In this document: one piece after another, positions 24,481-34,231 of the stretch
Layout of the letters: each line of letters opens with the position of its first letter
Position numbering within the stretch: the first letter of the stretch is position 1
Assembly (NCBI RefSeq): GCF_900182655.1
Contig: NZ_FXTC01000010.1
Coordinates: forward strand, 100,282-164,281
Reading direction: 5' to 3'
DNA length: 64,000 nt
Source of the DNA: Chryseobacterium rhizoplanae
Lineage (GTDB): Bacteria; Bacteroidota; Bacteroidia; Flavobacteriales; Weeksellaceae
Notes under the pieces: generated by a model
Databases searched by the model: none
Told to the model about the DNA's origin: nothing
Seen by the model: only the letters and a program-made list of their open reading frames with translations
Translations under genes and position numbers: made by a program

Positions 24481-25005
24481 ATGCAAGGACAAATCACATT
24501 ATCGAAGAAAGAAAGGCATTATCAGTTTTTTTATTTAATACTGATGCTTGTGACTGCTATGTTATTTTTAGGAGTGATATTTTTAAAAGGATTTGTATCT
24601 CCGTTTTCTGATGAAGATGTGAGAGGAATTCAGAATCTTGAACAGAAAGCTGAATTTGAGCATCATCAAAAAATCGTTATCCCAATCATGGACAGTACTT
24701 ATACCATGATCACAAAACTTACTGATGACGGCCCGCAGCCTTTTGTAGAAAATAATATTCAGTTGGGGGTTAACGATCTTAACAGTTATTTCGGCAGTAC
24801 TGATGTTGTTGATATCAGAAAAGATGCTTATCCTCAGATTGCAAAATTCTATAAAATGTACTTTGATGACAAAAAAGTGATTTCAACTACTTCAGAAGAT
24901 ATTAAAGTTTTTCAAAAGCAGGTGGATGAGTGCAGAATCGGATTTAAGGACAAGCAAAATAAGCTTTATCAGCGTGAGCAGGACCTGAAAGCAAGAGTAC
25001 AATAA
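24481..25005 (+). CDS. T6SS membrane protein, second TssO-like (TssO/TssP type)
   Basis: Protein of 174 residues, 11 bases after the first TssO-like gene. Same plan: a cytoplasmic start, one helix at about 18-38 (LILMLVTAMLFLGVIFLKGF) and a helical periplasmic domain (IRKDAYPQIAKFYKMYFDD). It is probably a paralogue that pairs with its neighbour in the inner-membrane complex. Whether it should be called TssO or TssP I cannot settle. Confidence 0.68.
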   Translation: MQGQITLSKKERHYQFFYLILMLVTAMLFLGVIFLKGFVSPFSDEDVRGIQNLEQKAEFEHHQKIVIPIMDSTYTMITKLTDDGPQPFVENNIQLGVNDLNSYFGSTDVVDIRKDAYPQIAKFYKMYFDDKKVISTTSEDIKVFQKQVDECRIGFKDKQNKLYQREQDLKARVQ

Positions 25006-25053
25006 GTAATAAATACTAGGAACTTTATATAAAACACATCACAATTATTAACT

Positions 25054-25965
25054 ATGAATTATTTTCAAAAGAACAAGAAAAACATTATTATCGGTGTTGT
25101 TGCAACTTTGCTCATCGCAGCATTAGTTGCTCTATGGCTGCAGAAAAAAGTTATCCATTCAGCCGATGATATTGTTGGGGTGGTTTATCCGTCTTCACTG
25201 GCGGTAGGAGACACGCTATTATTCGAAGATAAAACCCAGTTTGCGAAAACCAAAAGATGGAATTTCGGAGACGGTACAACTTCAGATAAAAACAGCGGGA
25301 TTCACTTCTATAATAAACCGGGGTACTATCAGGTGAGTTTGATCGTTGACAATAAGTATACGAAATCTTTCCCTGTAATGGTAAGCGCAAGAAGCGTTCA
25401 GAAAGCAAAAGATACCGCAAAATCAGCAACTACTATCGAAGCAGTAGCTCAGGCTATGCAAAATGAAAGCGTATCTTTCCGTGCCATTTCTGATGCAAAA
25501 GTGTTTGCATGGAAATTCGGAGAAACAGGAAATACAGATTCTAAAGATAAATTTACAATCTATTCTTATAAAAAACCCGGAGATTATGTGGTAACGCTAT
25601 ACACTGAAGAAAGTCAGGAGCCTATTTACCACCATATTAAAATCCTTCCGGCTTATGATGCACTTGCAGAAGAGGAAGTTTCAGTAGAAGATTCTTACGC
25701 AAGAGTAGATAATGATTTCAAATATCACCTTCAGCAGATTGCCAATGGAAACAGTTTCAATATGCATTACAATTACCTGTTGAAAACCTATCTGTGTAAC
25801 AATGAAAATACAGTAGTAAAGGTAAATGACAGCAAAGTGAACAACTTCTACATGTACTGTGCCGGTCTTCAGTTTGACAAAAACACGGTGATTCAGACTG
25901 TAAAGGTGAACCTTGATGATAAACAGGAGTGTGTAACGAAAGTAGAAATCAACCAAAGCAAATAA
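25054..25965 (+). CDS. Membrane-anchored PKD-domain protein of the T6SS
   Basis: Protein of 303 residues. One N-terminal helix (IIIGVVATLLIAALVALWLQ, 10-29) holds a periplasmic part. A PKD-like domain (about 50-115) has the motif KRWNFGDGTTSD and YYQVSLIVDN. A second, weaker one (about 140-205) has FAWKFGETGN and DYVVTLYTEE. The C-terminal part has Cys residues that could pair (YLCNNEN, MYCAGLQ). Between TssO-like and TssR genes, it is probably an envelope-spanning subunit such as TssP. The family name is tentative. Confidence 0.72.
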   Translation: MNYFQKNKKNIIIGVVATLLIAALVALWLQKKVIHSADDIVGVVYPSSLAVGDTLLFEDKTQFAKTKRWNFGDGTTSDKNSGIHFYNKPGYYQVSLIVDNKYTKSFPVMVSARSVQKAKDTAKSATTIEAVAQAMQNESVSFRAISDAKVFAWKFGETGNTDSKDKFTIYSYKKPGDYVVTLYTEESQEPIYHHIKILPAYDALAEEEVSVEDSYARVDNDFKYHLQQIANGNSFNMHYNYLLKTYLCNNENTVVKVNDSKVNNFYMYCAGLQFDKNTVIQTVKVNLDDKQECVTKVEINQSK

Positions 25966-26010
25966 TATCATCCGGTTTACGGATGCGCCAATCATTAAAG
26001 ATAAAATAGG

Positions 26011-28416
26011 ATGAAAAATAAATTTCCTCTAGCAGCATATTATATAGGGTTATCAGTATTATTGACGAGTTGCCAGGTAAAACTGCCGTCAAAGAAAACC
26101 CCGGAACCGTCACAGTACGGACAGGTGGATGCTTCCCCTGTCGTTAACGGTTATCCTAAAAAGTCAGCTCCATGGATCGTTATTTCAGACAGGTCGAGAA
26201 ATACGGCTTATCTGGATAAAGATGATGAGAAATCTTATAAAGAAGTAAAATTCCTGGAACCTCTGATGGTTTTAAAACATAGAGACGGAATGGTAAAAGT
26301 AGCGGAATATGTTCCGGATGCTTTAATGAAAAAAGTTTCTTCAAAATCTATCAAAACATATGGATGGATTCCTGAATCTGAACTTCTTCTTTGGAATAAT
26401 GCTTTAAAAAGCGAAAAAACAGGATATCCTGTAAGAGTTGCCGTAGTACCAAGTAACAGTGAAGTGATTAAAAACGCTGAAAGATACTATAAGAATGACT
26501 CTATTATGGTGTTTAATTCACCAAGCCTTATTGAAACAGCCAATGTAAAGATTCCAAACGGACAAATTGTTTATGTCTATAAACAGGCTGAAAACAACAA
26601 GCGATTTTTAGTAGGTAAAAAGCCTTCAATTGACATAGACAGCATTGGCAAAGGACTTTACGGATGGGTAAGTTCTAACGTGATTTCCAGCTGGGGAGAG
26701 CGCTCTGCGATCAAACTGAAAAATACAACAGGGATCAACGATTCTTCTTTAGGGATCTATGAAGGATCTCCGGGAGGATCTGGATCTGATGCTGAAAATA
26801 AAAAAGCAGTTCTTCTTACAGACGTTAACAAAAGAACACAGCTTGAGAATATCTTTCCTGTAAATCTTCCATTGGAACAGGCTCCAACTCCGGATTCAAA
26901 AACAAAATATTTCACCAATATTTTAGACTACAGCAAGAACTTTGTATCGAACGTATTGGGTGAACCTATTTATTTTGACCGCTACAGAGAGATCACGGAA
27001 AGAGATAAAAATATTAATATTGTCTTTGCGTTAGACGTAAGTGCAGGAAATGCTCCTTATGCCCCTATCGTAAAATCATTATTACAGGATCTTCAGCTTA
27101 GATTTGAGAAACCATCTTATTTTAACAATGTTAAATATGGAGTGGTGCTGTACAAAAATAACCCTTGCGGGGAAAATATTTCTGTATCCAACCTGAGTGC
27201 TGACTACAGTAAAATGACAACGTTCATTGATCAGAAAACGAATGAGATGAACTGTGCAAGCAACAGCGGTTATCAGCCGGTTGGTGAAGCTCTTACTGCA
27301 GCAGGAAACCTTCTTTCCAGCGTACCTGATGAAACCAATATTGTGGTGACTGTAGGAACTTCTGCCAACCAGAGCGGAAATATGTACAGTGTGATCAGTT
27401 CGCTTACTCAGGCTCAGGCAAGACTGATTATGTTCCAGACGAGTGCAAGATCATCAGATACCTACAATGATTTCGTATTGATGGCAGAAAATGTTGTTAC
27501 CAATACGGCTAAAAATATTGCTGAACTTAAAAAACAAAAGATCATCAACCAATATGATGTTCTTACCAAAAATAACTTCAGCCTGGTAGAAGGAGATGCC
27601 GGATTCTTCTCATTGGCTTACCCTAAACAGAGTATGTCTCAGGGATTTGTTATTTTCCCTAAAAAAGGGGATATTACAACTCCCGGATTCCTGAAAAAAT
27701 CTGTTGACAGCCTTATTTCACAGGTTACTTTAGATAATCAGAATATTGATAAATCACTTAATGAATATTTCCATTCATCAGTAGGAGCAGGAAAAACAGA
27801 TGTTGATGTAAAATATAAATATCTGTATCCAGGTCTTACCAATCCGGTTTCTGCAGGAATTGCAGCACAGCTGATCAACTACGGAAGCCCATTCCTTGTA
27901 AAAGGATACATTCCGAAAGATCTGAAAGATTATACTCCGGGAATAGAAAAAGGAATCCTTATTTCTGAATCAGAATATGACAACTTAAAAGCTTTCTATA
28001 CCGAAGTATACAGAAATACTCAGGCAGACCGTCCGGATTTTAATCAGGCAAGAGCAGTGAAAGAATATGTGAAGCTTCTGAAAAAGTATAACCCGACTAT
28101 AAAATTCCTGGATAAAGGAGCTCTTTATGAACAGCCAATGTCGTATGCTATTGGAATGAGTACAGGATTTGATCTTTCCGAAGAAGAACTGATGGCTAAG
28201 TACAAACTGAAAGGGTGGAAAAAATCAAAAGTTGTTCCTAGTGAGACTGTGAAAAACTATTTCTATCACTACAAAAATTTAGCAGACAGAATGCTTGCCA
28301 ACAGAAATAACCCAGCTGTAAAGATTCAGCAAAACGGACAGACTTTCTATTGGCTTAATGAATACTTTACGCCGTCAAGAATTCCGACGGAACAACCGGA
28401 ATATACAAAGCACTAA
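26011..28416 (+). CDS. tssR: T6SS lipoprotein TssR
   Basis: Lipoprotein of 801 residues (LLTSCQV, Cys21), matching the large outer-membrane-linked TssR lipoprotein of Bacteroidetes T6SS in length and type. Residues 55-150 look SH3-like (SDRSRNTAYLDKDD, SIKTYGWIPESELLLW). From about 333 on there is a von Willebrand A-like domain: NINIVFALDVSAGNAPY, VGEALTAAGNLLSS, TNIVVTVGTSAN. The metal site (DxSxS) is degenerate (DVSAG). Last gene of the operon, followed by a terminator. Confidence 0.82.
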   Translation: MKNKFPLAAYYIGLSVLLTSCQVKLPSKKTPEPSQYGQVDASPVVNGYPKKSAPWIVISDRSRNTAYLDKDDEKSYKEVKFLEPLMVLKHRDGMVKVAEYVPDALMKKVSSKSIKTYGWIPESELLLWNNALKSEKTGYPVRVAVVPSNSEVIKNAERYYKNDSIMVFNSPSLIETANVKIPNGQIVYVYKQAENNKRFLVGKKPSIDIDSIGKGLYGWVSSNVISSWGERSAIKLKNTTGINDSSLGIYEGSPGGSGSDAENKKAVLLTDVNKRTQLENIFPVNLPLEQAPTPDSKTKYFTNILDYSKNFVSNVLGEPIYFDRYREITERDKNINIVFALDVSAGNAPYAPIVKSLLQDLQLRFEKPSYFNNVKYGVVLYKNNPCGENISVSNLSADYSKMTTFIDQKTNEMNCASNSGYQPVGEALTAAGNLLSSVPDETNIVVTVGTSANQSGNMYSVISSLTQAQARLIMFQTSARSSDTYNDFVLMAENVVTNTAKNIAELKKQKIINQYDVLTKNNFSLVEGDAGFFSLAYPKQSMSQGFVIFPKKGDITTPGFLKKSVDSLISQVTLDNQNIDKSLNEYFHSSVGAGKTDVDVKYKYLYPGLTNPVSAGIAAQLINYGSPFLVKGYIPKDLKDYTPGIEKGILISESEYDNLKAFYTEVYRNTQADRPDFNQARAVKEYVKLLKKYNPTIKFLDKGALYEQPMSYAIGMSTGFDLSEEELMAKYKLKGWKKSKVVPSETVKNYFYHYKNLADRMLANRNNPAVKIQQNGQTFYWLNEYFTPSRIPTEQPEYTKH

Positions 28417-28436
28417 AAAATTCATTTTATCATATC

Positions 28437-28468
28437 AAAAGCAGAAGTTACCTCCTTCTGCTTTTTTT
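28437..28468 (+). terminator. Terminator of the tssO-tssR operon
   Basis: AAAAGCAGAAG (28437-28447) pairs with CTTCTGCTTTT, followed by Ts (to 28468). Confidence 0.9.
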
Positions 28469-28705
28469 GTGTCCCAAAACCGGAAGTGAAAAGTTGAAAC
28501 ACCTAGACCTTAAACTTTAAATCTTGAACTTTAAATTTAAAACCTTGAATCAAAAATTCACAGAAAAGCGAATTGACCATTCATAATTCACCTTTAATTT
28601 CCCGATTATCTCTCGCTATAGTGTAAAAATAATTTTTATCTTAAAAATGGGATTTAGTCTAAAATACTGTATTGGTGGGTGTTGTGATGTGGTGTTTAAA
28701 TCTTT
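28469..28705. other. Intergenic spacer upstream of hcp1
   Basis: Low-complexity text rich in AACTTTAAA-type phrases and an inverse copy of the 3848-3870 phrase. No gene. The following 147 bases hold the hcp1 operator and promoter. Confidence 0.5.
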
Positions 28706-28744
28706 TGTCGTAGAATTACGACAAGAAATCGTAGAACTACTACA
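28706..28744 (+). promoter_or_regulatory. Operator of hcp1, two phased direct repeats
   Basis: Two copies of TCGTAGAAYTACKACA, at 28708-28723 and 28729-28744, exactly 21 bases apart. The first is inside the inverted repeat TGTCGTAgaatTACGACA. The same block precedes all four hcp genes. Confidence 0.8.
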
Positions 28745-28792
28745 ATTTCTCAGATTTATATTGAAAAGTTTTTTTTAGCGAAAAAGAGCCTC

Positions 28793-28800
28793 TATCTTTG
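28793..28800 (+). promoter_or_regulatory. -7 box of hcp1
   Basis: TATCTTTG matches TAnnTTTG. No TTG lies 17-20 bases upstream (nearest is 29), suggesting dependence on an activator bound at the repeats. Confidence 0.7.
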
Positions 28801-28851
28801 CTAAACAATCACCGAATCACAAATATTACTAACGATTAAAATTTACTAATC

Positions 28852-29259
28852 ATGGCCGAAAGAAATTCAAGAGGAATCTTAAAATTCAACAACGGTGAAG
28901 GACAGAAGCTGTTAAAAATGAATTACAGCGTATCCAGATCTACAGACGTATCAGGACGTGTAGCATCAGATCCTTCTAACGCACTTATTAAAGTAACAGT
29001 AGAAGCTACTGAAAAATCTGATATTCTTGAAAGCTTGCTGAATGGTAAATACAAGCCAACAGTAGGAGAAATTACATTCAATAAATCTCACGAAGAAGGA
29101 ACATTGATTACTTTGAAATGGGAGAACGGATATGTAATTCAACATCAGGTTGATTTTGATGCAATAGACAGTAATAGCATGCTGATCAGCTTCGTAATCA
29201 GTGCTGAAACTATTGACTACGGTACTTCTCAGTACGCTGGTCTTTGGCCTTCAAGCTAA
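28852..29259 (+). CDS. tssD: T6SS tube protein Hcp (TssD), copy 1
   Basis: Protein of 135 residues, the ring-forming tube subunit of Bacteroidetes T6SS: AERNSRGILKFNNGEGQ, TFNKSHEEGTLITLKWENG and TIDYGTSQYAGLWPSS. It assembles into a hollow tube that carries effectors and is thrown with VgrG. This copy differs from the others at YKPTVGE, HQVDF and its shorter end. It has its own promoter, operator and terminator. Confidence 0.95.
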   Translation: MAERNSRGILKFNNGEGQKLLKMNYSVSRSTDVSGRVASDPSNALIKVTVEATEKSDILESLLNGKYKPTVGEITFNKSHEEGTLITLKWENGYVIQHQVDFDAIDSNSMLISFVISAETIDYGTSQYAGLWPSS

Positions 29260-29288
29260 AATTTACACACATTATCAACATTCATAAG

Positions 29289-29324
29289 AAAAAAGACTGT
29301 CCCTTTTAAAGGCGGTCTTTTTTT
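29289..29324 (+). terminator. Terminator of hcp1
   Basis: AAAAAAGAC (29289-29297) pairs with GTCTTTTTT, with a loop of about 17 bases and a T run. Confidence 0.8.
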
Positions 29325-29426
29325 GCCTGATAAAAACTTATACCGGAAAATTTTACTCTAACATGCTTATATAACCTCTGTTATATAAAATATTGTTATC
29401 TTTAATCAAACACAAACACAAAGCAT

Positions 29427-31361
29427 ATGAAAACCGAATCAAAGACAAAAGGATCTTCCTTCCGTCCGTCACAGAATGCAGACGGGATATCCGAGAATCA
29501 TCATGCAGGAATCAACCGGCTGGTTAAATTGTCACTGGTTGTGGAAGGTAAAATTATTAAGTACTACAAACACTTCACTCTTAAACAAAAAGCCAGTCAC
29601 CATCACGAATTCAGTCTTACCCTTGCCCATGACGCATTGGGAGACAGACAGAGCCATACTCTTGAAGAAGCTAATAAATTTTTAGGAAAGCGACTTACAG
29701 CCGTTATTTCTTACAAAGATATTGAGAAAAGCCCTGAAAGAAACTTTGTCGGAATTATTACTAAAGTTGGATTCAGCCAGGAAAAAATGAGCCTTGGAAA
29801 TATCGTACTTTCCGGATACAGTCCTACTATTTTATTGGATGGAGCTCCGCATATCCAGAGTTTTGGCGGCGGGCAATCTGTTAACATGGGAATTATTGCT
29901 GAAGAAGTAATCAAACAGGGAATTGATAAAGAACGGTTTGATATAAGAATTGATACAAATGATTATTCTCAGATCATTTACAGCAGCCAGTACAATGAAA
30001 CCCATTATAATTATCTGGCTAGAATGGCAGAAGCATATGGAGAGCAATTTTATTATGATGGTGAAGTATTGCATTTCGGGAAGCTTCCACCACAGAATAA
30101 ACCTATCAAACTGCTCTATGGAAGCAATGCAGATCATGTAAAAGTAGAGTTAAAAGCTGTTCATACAAAACCTCAATACTACGGTTATAACAGCAGTAAA
30201 AATGAAAAACTTACTTCCGGGGAAACTCCCGTAAACCATTTAAGCGATCTTGCCAATACAGCATACAGCCATAACGATAAAATCTATAAAACCCCGGCGC
30301 TTCAGGTTGCCCCTATTAAAGCAACAACGCATCTGGATGTTGAACATTCTCAAAGAAGTACTTCAGGCAGCGAAGCGGTAAATGTATTTTCCGTTTCCGG
30401 ATCTACAACAGTTCCGTTTTTACACCCGGGATGTGTGGTGGATATTTATATGAGAAAGCCGGACAGTAATGAAACTTCCTACTTTACAAAAGTAATGGTA
30501 ACAGAGGTTGTTCACGAAATTGATACGATTGGACATTATTCAGGAACTTTTGAGTCTATCGCTGCGGATACCGGTTTTTTACCGAAACCCGAATTCAATG
30601 TACCTGCCGCACAGCCACAGATCGCGACCGTAATTTCTAACACGGATCCGGAAGGACAGGGAAGAGTTCAGGTGAGATTTGACTGGCAGATGAATGATAC
30701 CACCCATTTTGTCCGTGTAATGAGCCCCGATGCTGGAGGAACAGACCAAATCACCCAAAACCGTGGCTATGTAGCCATTCCTGAAGTAGGAGACCAGGTG
30801 ATGGTCAATTTTGTTCACAGTCACCCCGACAGACCTTTTGTCATGGGAGGAATGTTTCACGGTGGAATAGGCCTTGGAGGTGGTGCGGACAACCGTGTAA
30901 AATCTATACAAACACGAAGCGGCCACAGAATCGTTTTTACAGAAGATGAAAGTATCATTATTACAGATAAAAGCGGTAATGAAATTCATCTGGATACGAC
31001 GGGAAGCAATATTAATATTACGGCACCGGAAACGATGACCCTGAACTGTAAAAATATGAATATTAATGTAGGAGAAAACATGACTACGACGGTGGGGATG
31101 AATAAGTCTGATAGTGTCGGATTAAATAATACCGAGACCGTAGGCGCTATGAAACTTACTTCGGTTATAGGAAATGTGAGTACATTTATTACGGGGAAAC
31201 TTACTGAGATCATTGAAGGAGATGTACACAGCGAAACAAAGAAAGGCAAAACGGTGATTAATGGTGAGGAAGGAATTGAAACAAGTACCAATGCTTCTAT
31301 CAATAAACATGCAAAAAGTAATATTGATAATAGGAGTGGTGAAAAAGGAAAAGCTCATTAA
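29427..31361 (+). CDS. tssI: T6SS spike protein VgrG (TssI), module 1
   Basis: Protein of 644 residues. Residues 30-370 are the gp27-like part (HHEFSLTLAHDALGD, YLARMAEAYGEQFYYDGEV). About 395-480 is the gp5 OB-fold with the spike signature ISNTDPEGQGRVQVRFDW and NRGYVAIPEVGDQVMVNF, then FVMGGMFHGG. The last 150 residues form the triple-stranded beta-helix (MNINVGENMTTTVG, DSVGLNNTETVG, VIGNVSTFITGKL). It tips the Hcp tube. The metzincin-like effector starts 17 bases downstream and is its likely cargo. Confidence 0.95.
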   Translation: MKTESKTKGSSFRPSQNADGISENHHAGINRLVKLSLVVEGKIIKYYKHFTLKQKASHHHEFSLTLAHDALGDRQSHTLEEANKFLGKRLTAVISYKDIEKSPERNFVGIITKVGFSQEKMSLGNIVLSGYSPTILLDGAPHIQSFGGGQSVNMGIIAEEVIKQGIDKERFDIRIDTNDYSQIIYSSQYNETHYNYLARMAEAYGEQFYYDGEVLHFGKLPPQNKPIKLLYGSNADHVKVELKAVHTKPQYYGYNSSKNEKLTSGETPVNHLSDLANTAYSHNDKIYKTPALQVAPIKATTHLDVEHSQRSTSGSEAVNVFSVSGSTTVPFLHPGCVVDIYMRKPDSNETSYFTKVMVTEVVHEIDTIGHYSGTFESIAADTGFLPKPEFNVPAAQPQIATVISNTDPEGQGRVQVRFDWQMNDTTHFVRVMSPDAGGTDQITQNRGYVAIPEVGDQVMVNFVHSHPDRPFVMGGMFHGGIGLGGGADNRVKSIQTRSGHRIVFTEDESIIITDKSGNEIHLDTTGSNINITAPETMTLNCKNMNINVGENMTTTVGMNKSDSVGLNNTETVGAMKLTSVIGNVSTFITGKLTEIIEGDVHSETKKGKTVINGEEGIETSTNASINKHAKSNIDNRSGEKGKAH

Positions 31362-31378
31362 TTACATAACCAATTAAG

Positions 31379-32833
31379 ATGAGTAGGGTAAGAATTGTAA
31401 AAGGAAAAATATATGAGGCTGTTGAAGGAAATCTTAGTTATTATTCTGAAACAGACATTATAGAAAACGCAAGTATCATATATAGTGAAAATAGTGATAC
31501 TGAGATTCTTTATGGAGGGAATCCTGAAAAACCTCCTATGGCTGAAATCAATATTGCTGCGGATGCAATAGTGCATTTTCGCCCCATGAGAAATTGGAAG
31601 GGAAAAGAATATGGTTTTGATTGGATGCGTATCAAGGATACAGGTTTGTTTGGTGATGATTTATATTCAGATTTAACAGGAACATATGATAAATATCCTT
31701 CAGCTGACCCTGCAGCAAGATTTACTACCTCACCTACTTTATTTACAGATCTTAAAAGAGAGTATAGTAATCCTGTATACAGTATACCTTGGTTGCTAAA
31801 GGATAGAAAGCCAACTAGCTACTATCCTTCTTGGATATGTGTTGAAAAAAATAAAAAAATCAAGCTATCTTTAAAAGTACATATAAAAGATAAGGAAAAA
31901 CTTCCGACAGAATTGGTAATTGCTTATGATAAGACATTATGTGAGATTACGACAAGTTTGGGACAAGGTGTTGAAAATGAAAAAAGTGATCCTACAAAAA
32001 ATACACATTATGCAAAAATTGTAATTAAAAAAAATGAAAGTTACAAATTAGAGGACGAAATAGAATTGAAAGTAATAAAAGATATTACGACTCCTGAAAT
32101 TTTAAAAGTTCTTTGTGATGGGAATGAAGCAGGATATTTAAAGTTATATAATAACAAAGTGAAAAGGCTAAATGTAGTGTGTGTGAGGGTGAAAGCTAAT
32201 ATAGGAAATGGAGAAAATAAAGGCTCAATAAAAGGTAAAACTGAGTTAGAAAATTATTTAAAGCAATCCCTGATTAAAACAAATATAGTTGAAGAAGATT
32301 TGAATATTCTCAGAAATATTGATAGTACACCAAATACAGATTTATCATTACCTTCTATAAGTAATGGAAGTGGAATTAATGTTGGTGGAAATATTAGAGG
32401 TAAATCACTATATGATTATCTAGATGAAAAGTTAAAAGCTATGTTTCCAAATTTTGGAACTGATGGTAAAGCAGATGGGACAGGTAAATATGATAAATTT
32501 TTACGACTTTATTTTTTTTCTGAAACTGCGTATCTGGTTCATAATGGAGCAACAATAGGTGTAGGTGGAATTGGAACTCCTATAGGTGCAGGGCGAGGAA
32601 CTATGTTTTCAGGAATCACAGATGCTGATGTAGCTCATGAAGCGATGCATGCTATTGCATTGGGGCATTCATTTGGGACACAAGAGAGTATATCTGCAAT
32701 AACACCTTATCTCTTTAAATATAAAAAGACAGAAAACGTTATGGATTATGCTCATTTAGATAGTAAAGATAAGTACTCCACTTGGAAATGGCAGTGGGAT
32801 AAATTGAGAAATTTTAATTTATTAACAGAATAA
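31379..32833 (+). CDS. Candidate T6SS effector: metzincin-like zinc metallopeptidase
   Basis: Protein of 484 residues with no signal peptide. HEAMHAIALGHSF gives HExxHxxxxxH with His420, Glu421, His424 and His430, and Met455 in ENVMDYAH fits a metzincin Met-turn. The glycine normally at position 8 of the zinc motif is at 10. The N-terminal 60 residues (VKGKIYEAVEG, DIIENASIIY) may be a delivery region. It starts 17 bases after vgrG1 and its stop overlaps the next lipoprotein gene by one base. This gene and those after it are more AT-rich than the flanks. Effector status is inferred from context. Confidence 0.72.
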   Translation: MSRVRIVKGKIYEAVEGNLSYYSETDIIENASIIYSENSDTEILYGGNPEKPPMAEINIAADAIVHFRPMRNWKGKEYGFDWMRIKDTGLFGDDLYSDLTGTYDKYPSADPAARFTTSPTLFTDLKREYSNPVYSIPWLLKDRKPTSYYPSWICVEKNKKIKLSLKVHIKDKEKLPTELVIAYDKTLCEITTSLGQGVENEKSDPTKNTHYAKIVIKKNESYKLEDEIELKVIKDITTPEILKVLCDGNEAGYLKLYNNKVKRLNVVCVRVKANIGNGENKGSIKGKTELENYLKQSLIKTNIVEEDLNILRNIDSTPNTDLSLPSISNGSGINVGGNIRGKSLYDYLDEKLKAMFPNFGTDGKADGTGKYDKFLRLYFFSETAYLVHNGATIGVGGIGTPIGAGRGTMFSGITDADVAHEAMHAIALGHSFGTQESISAITPYLFKYKKTENVMDYAHLDSKDKYSTWKWQWDKLRNFNLLTE

Positions 32834-33387
32834 TGGTAGAACAAATAATTAAATACTCTAAACATTCTGTTTTTTTTCTTCTATTTATTTTTACTATAAA
32901 TTGTTCAACATATAAACAATTGGAAGGAAATATAGTTAGAACTGGCATTTTATCTAAAAATGATACTGTTATTGTTCAATCGACAATGAAGTTTGATACA
33001 TCTCATTTGTTATGCGGGCAAGATGTTCATGAAATATTAAATAATCAATCATATTTTGGAAATATTAATGATGGTAAAACAATTAAAAATAAAAAATTAA
33101 ATAGGATGTTAAAAGGTTTACCTATAACGGTTTTATGGTCTGAACCTTATAACCCAGTGTATTATTTTATGCAGAATAATATTATCAGCTTTAGTCAAAC
33201 AAAATCTCAACGATTACTTAGAGAAAAAGAATTATTACAAATTAGATATTCTGCATATAGTAGAAAAAAAATGAGAATATATGTGATGCAAACAAATTGG
33301 AATGAAAAAATAAGAAAAAAAAGGGAGTATTTTTTTTCTGGTGAAAAAATTGATAGCGTAAAAACCTACGAATTTATTTTAAAATAA
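32833..33387 (+). CDS. Small lipoprotein, candidate immunity protein for the metzincin-like effector
   Basis: Protein of 184 residues with a lipoprotein signal (FFLLFIFTINC, Cys24). The rest is polar with a basic C-terminus (RKKMRIYVM, EKIRKKREYF) and no family that I recognise. Its start codon overlaps the effector stop by one base, so it is translationally coupled to it. A lipoprotein placed in this way fits an immunity protein facing the periplasm, where an incoming protease would act. Confidence 0.65.
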   Translation: MVEQIIKYSKHSVFFLLFIFTINCSTYKQLEGNIVRTGILSKNDTVIVQSTMKFDTSHLLCGQDVHEILNNQSYFGNINDGKTIKNKKLNRMLKGLPITVLWSEPYNPVYYFMQNNIISFSQTKSQRLLREKELLQIRYSAYSRKKMRIYVMQTNWNEKIRKKREYFFSGEKIDSVKTYEFILK

Positions 33388-33409
33388 ATATTTTGTTAAA
33401 TCATAAATA

Positions 33410-34168
33410 ATGAGAATACACACCCAATTAATATACTGTTTCTTCCTGAGTTTTATATTTTATCAATGCGATGCACAAAAAGAAACCTTGAATAAAAACA
33501 AATATATCATGCCTATGGACTCAATAACTGAAACATTAAACATCAATAATCCCAGATTATTAGAGACTAAAAAAGCTCAAGGTCTTGTTGAACCCTATTC
33601 TTCAAGGTATGATGTTGATATGACTGAAACTCTAAGTGATGGTAGTACACAAACAACTATGGGAACCCTAGGATTGGTTTACAGTCAAAGAACATTATTA
33701 CCCAAAGGCTGGTTTGATCTTTATAAGGAATACTATCCAAACGGAAATATAAAGCTAAAAAGGATTTATAATAAAACTTCTAAAGGAGATTATGGATTGA
33801 TGTATGAATTTGATGAACATGGAAAGCTAACTAAGACAATTGATTTTGATGAAGGTTGGAAGACTTCTTTTGAAACTATTACTGAAATTGCAAAAAAATA
33901 TATTCAAAAATATAATTATAAAATTGATGCTTCAGCAAATGCTGTAATTAATACAGACCAGCAGTGGACTAAACAGTATATAAAAATATGGAGAAAAGAA
34001 AATGATGGAAAAAAATATTGGCAGATTGGTCTGAATAAAGGTCATTTTGAAAATCCGGATGATAAAAAATGTGAACGAGTTATAATTCTCGTGGATGACA
34101 GTTCCGGAAAAGTTTTAAAAAATGAACATTATTTTGACTGGTATAATCGTTTTTTCAAGGAATTATAA
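33410..34168 (+). CDS. Lipoprotein with YwqK/MORN-like repeats, immunity array
   Basis: Protein of 252 residues (lipobox FIFYQC, Cys20). The middle has repeats of the YwqK-antitoxin type: LYKEYYPNGNIKLKRIY and LMYEFDEHGKLTKTIDFDEG. The C-terminus (WRKENDGKKYWQIGLNKG) is shared in outline with the 205-residue protein downstream, so the two are paralogues. It lies 22 bases after the first lipoprotein. Probably an immunity or immunity-like protein; the target is unknown. Confidence 0.62.
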   Translation: MRIHTQLIYCFFLSFIFYQCDAQKETLNKNKYIMPMDSITETLNINNPRLLETKKAQGLVEPYSSRYDVDMTETLSDGSTQTTMGTLGLVYSQRTLLPKGWFDLYKEYYPNGNIKLKRIYNKTSKGDYGLMYEFDEHGKLTKTIDFDEGWKTSFETITEIAKKYIQKYNYKIDASANAVINTDQQWTKQYIKIWRKENDGKKYWQIGLNKGHFENPDDKKCERVIILVDDSSGKVLKNEHYFDWYNRFFKEL

Positions 34169-34231
34169 ATAAAGTTGAAATTTTAACTGAAATGAAATGT
34201 ATAAAAAAACTTTTTATAATCCATTTATTAT

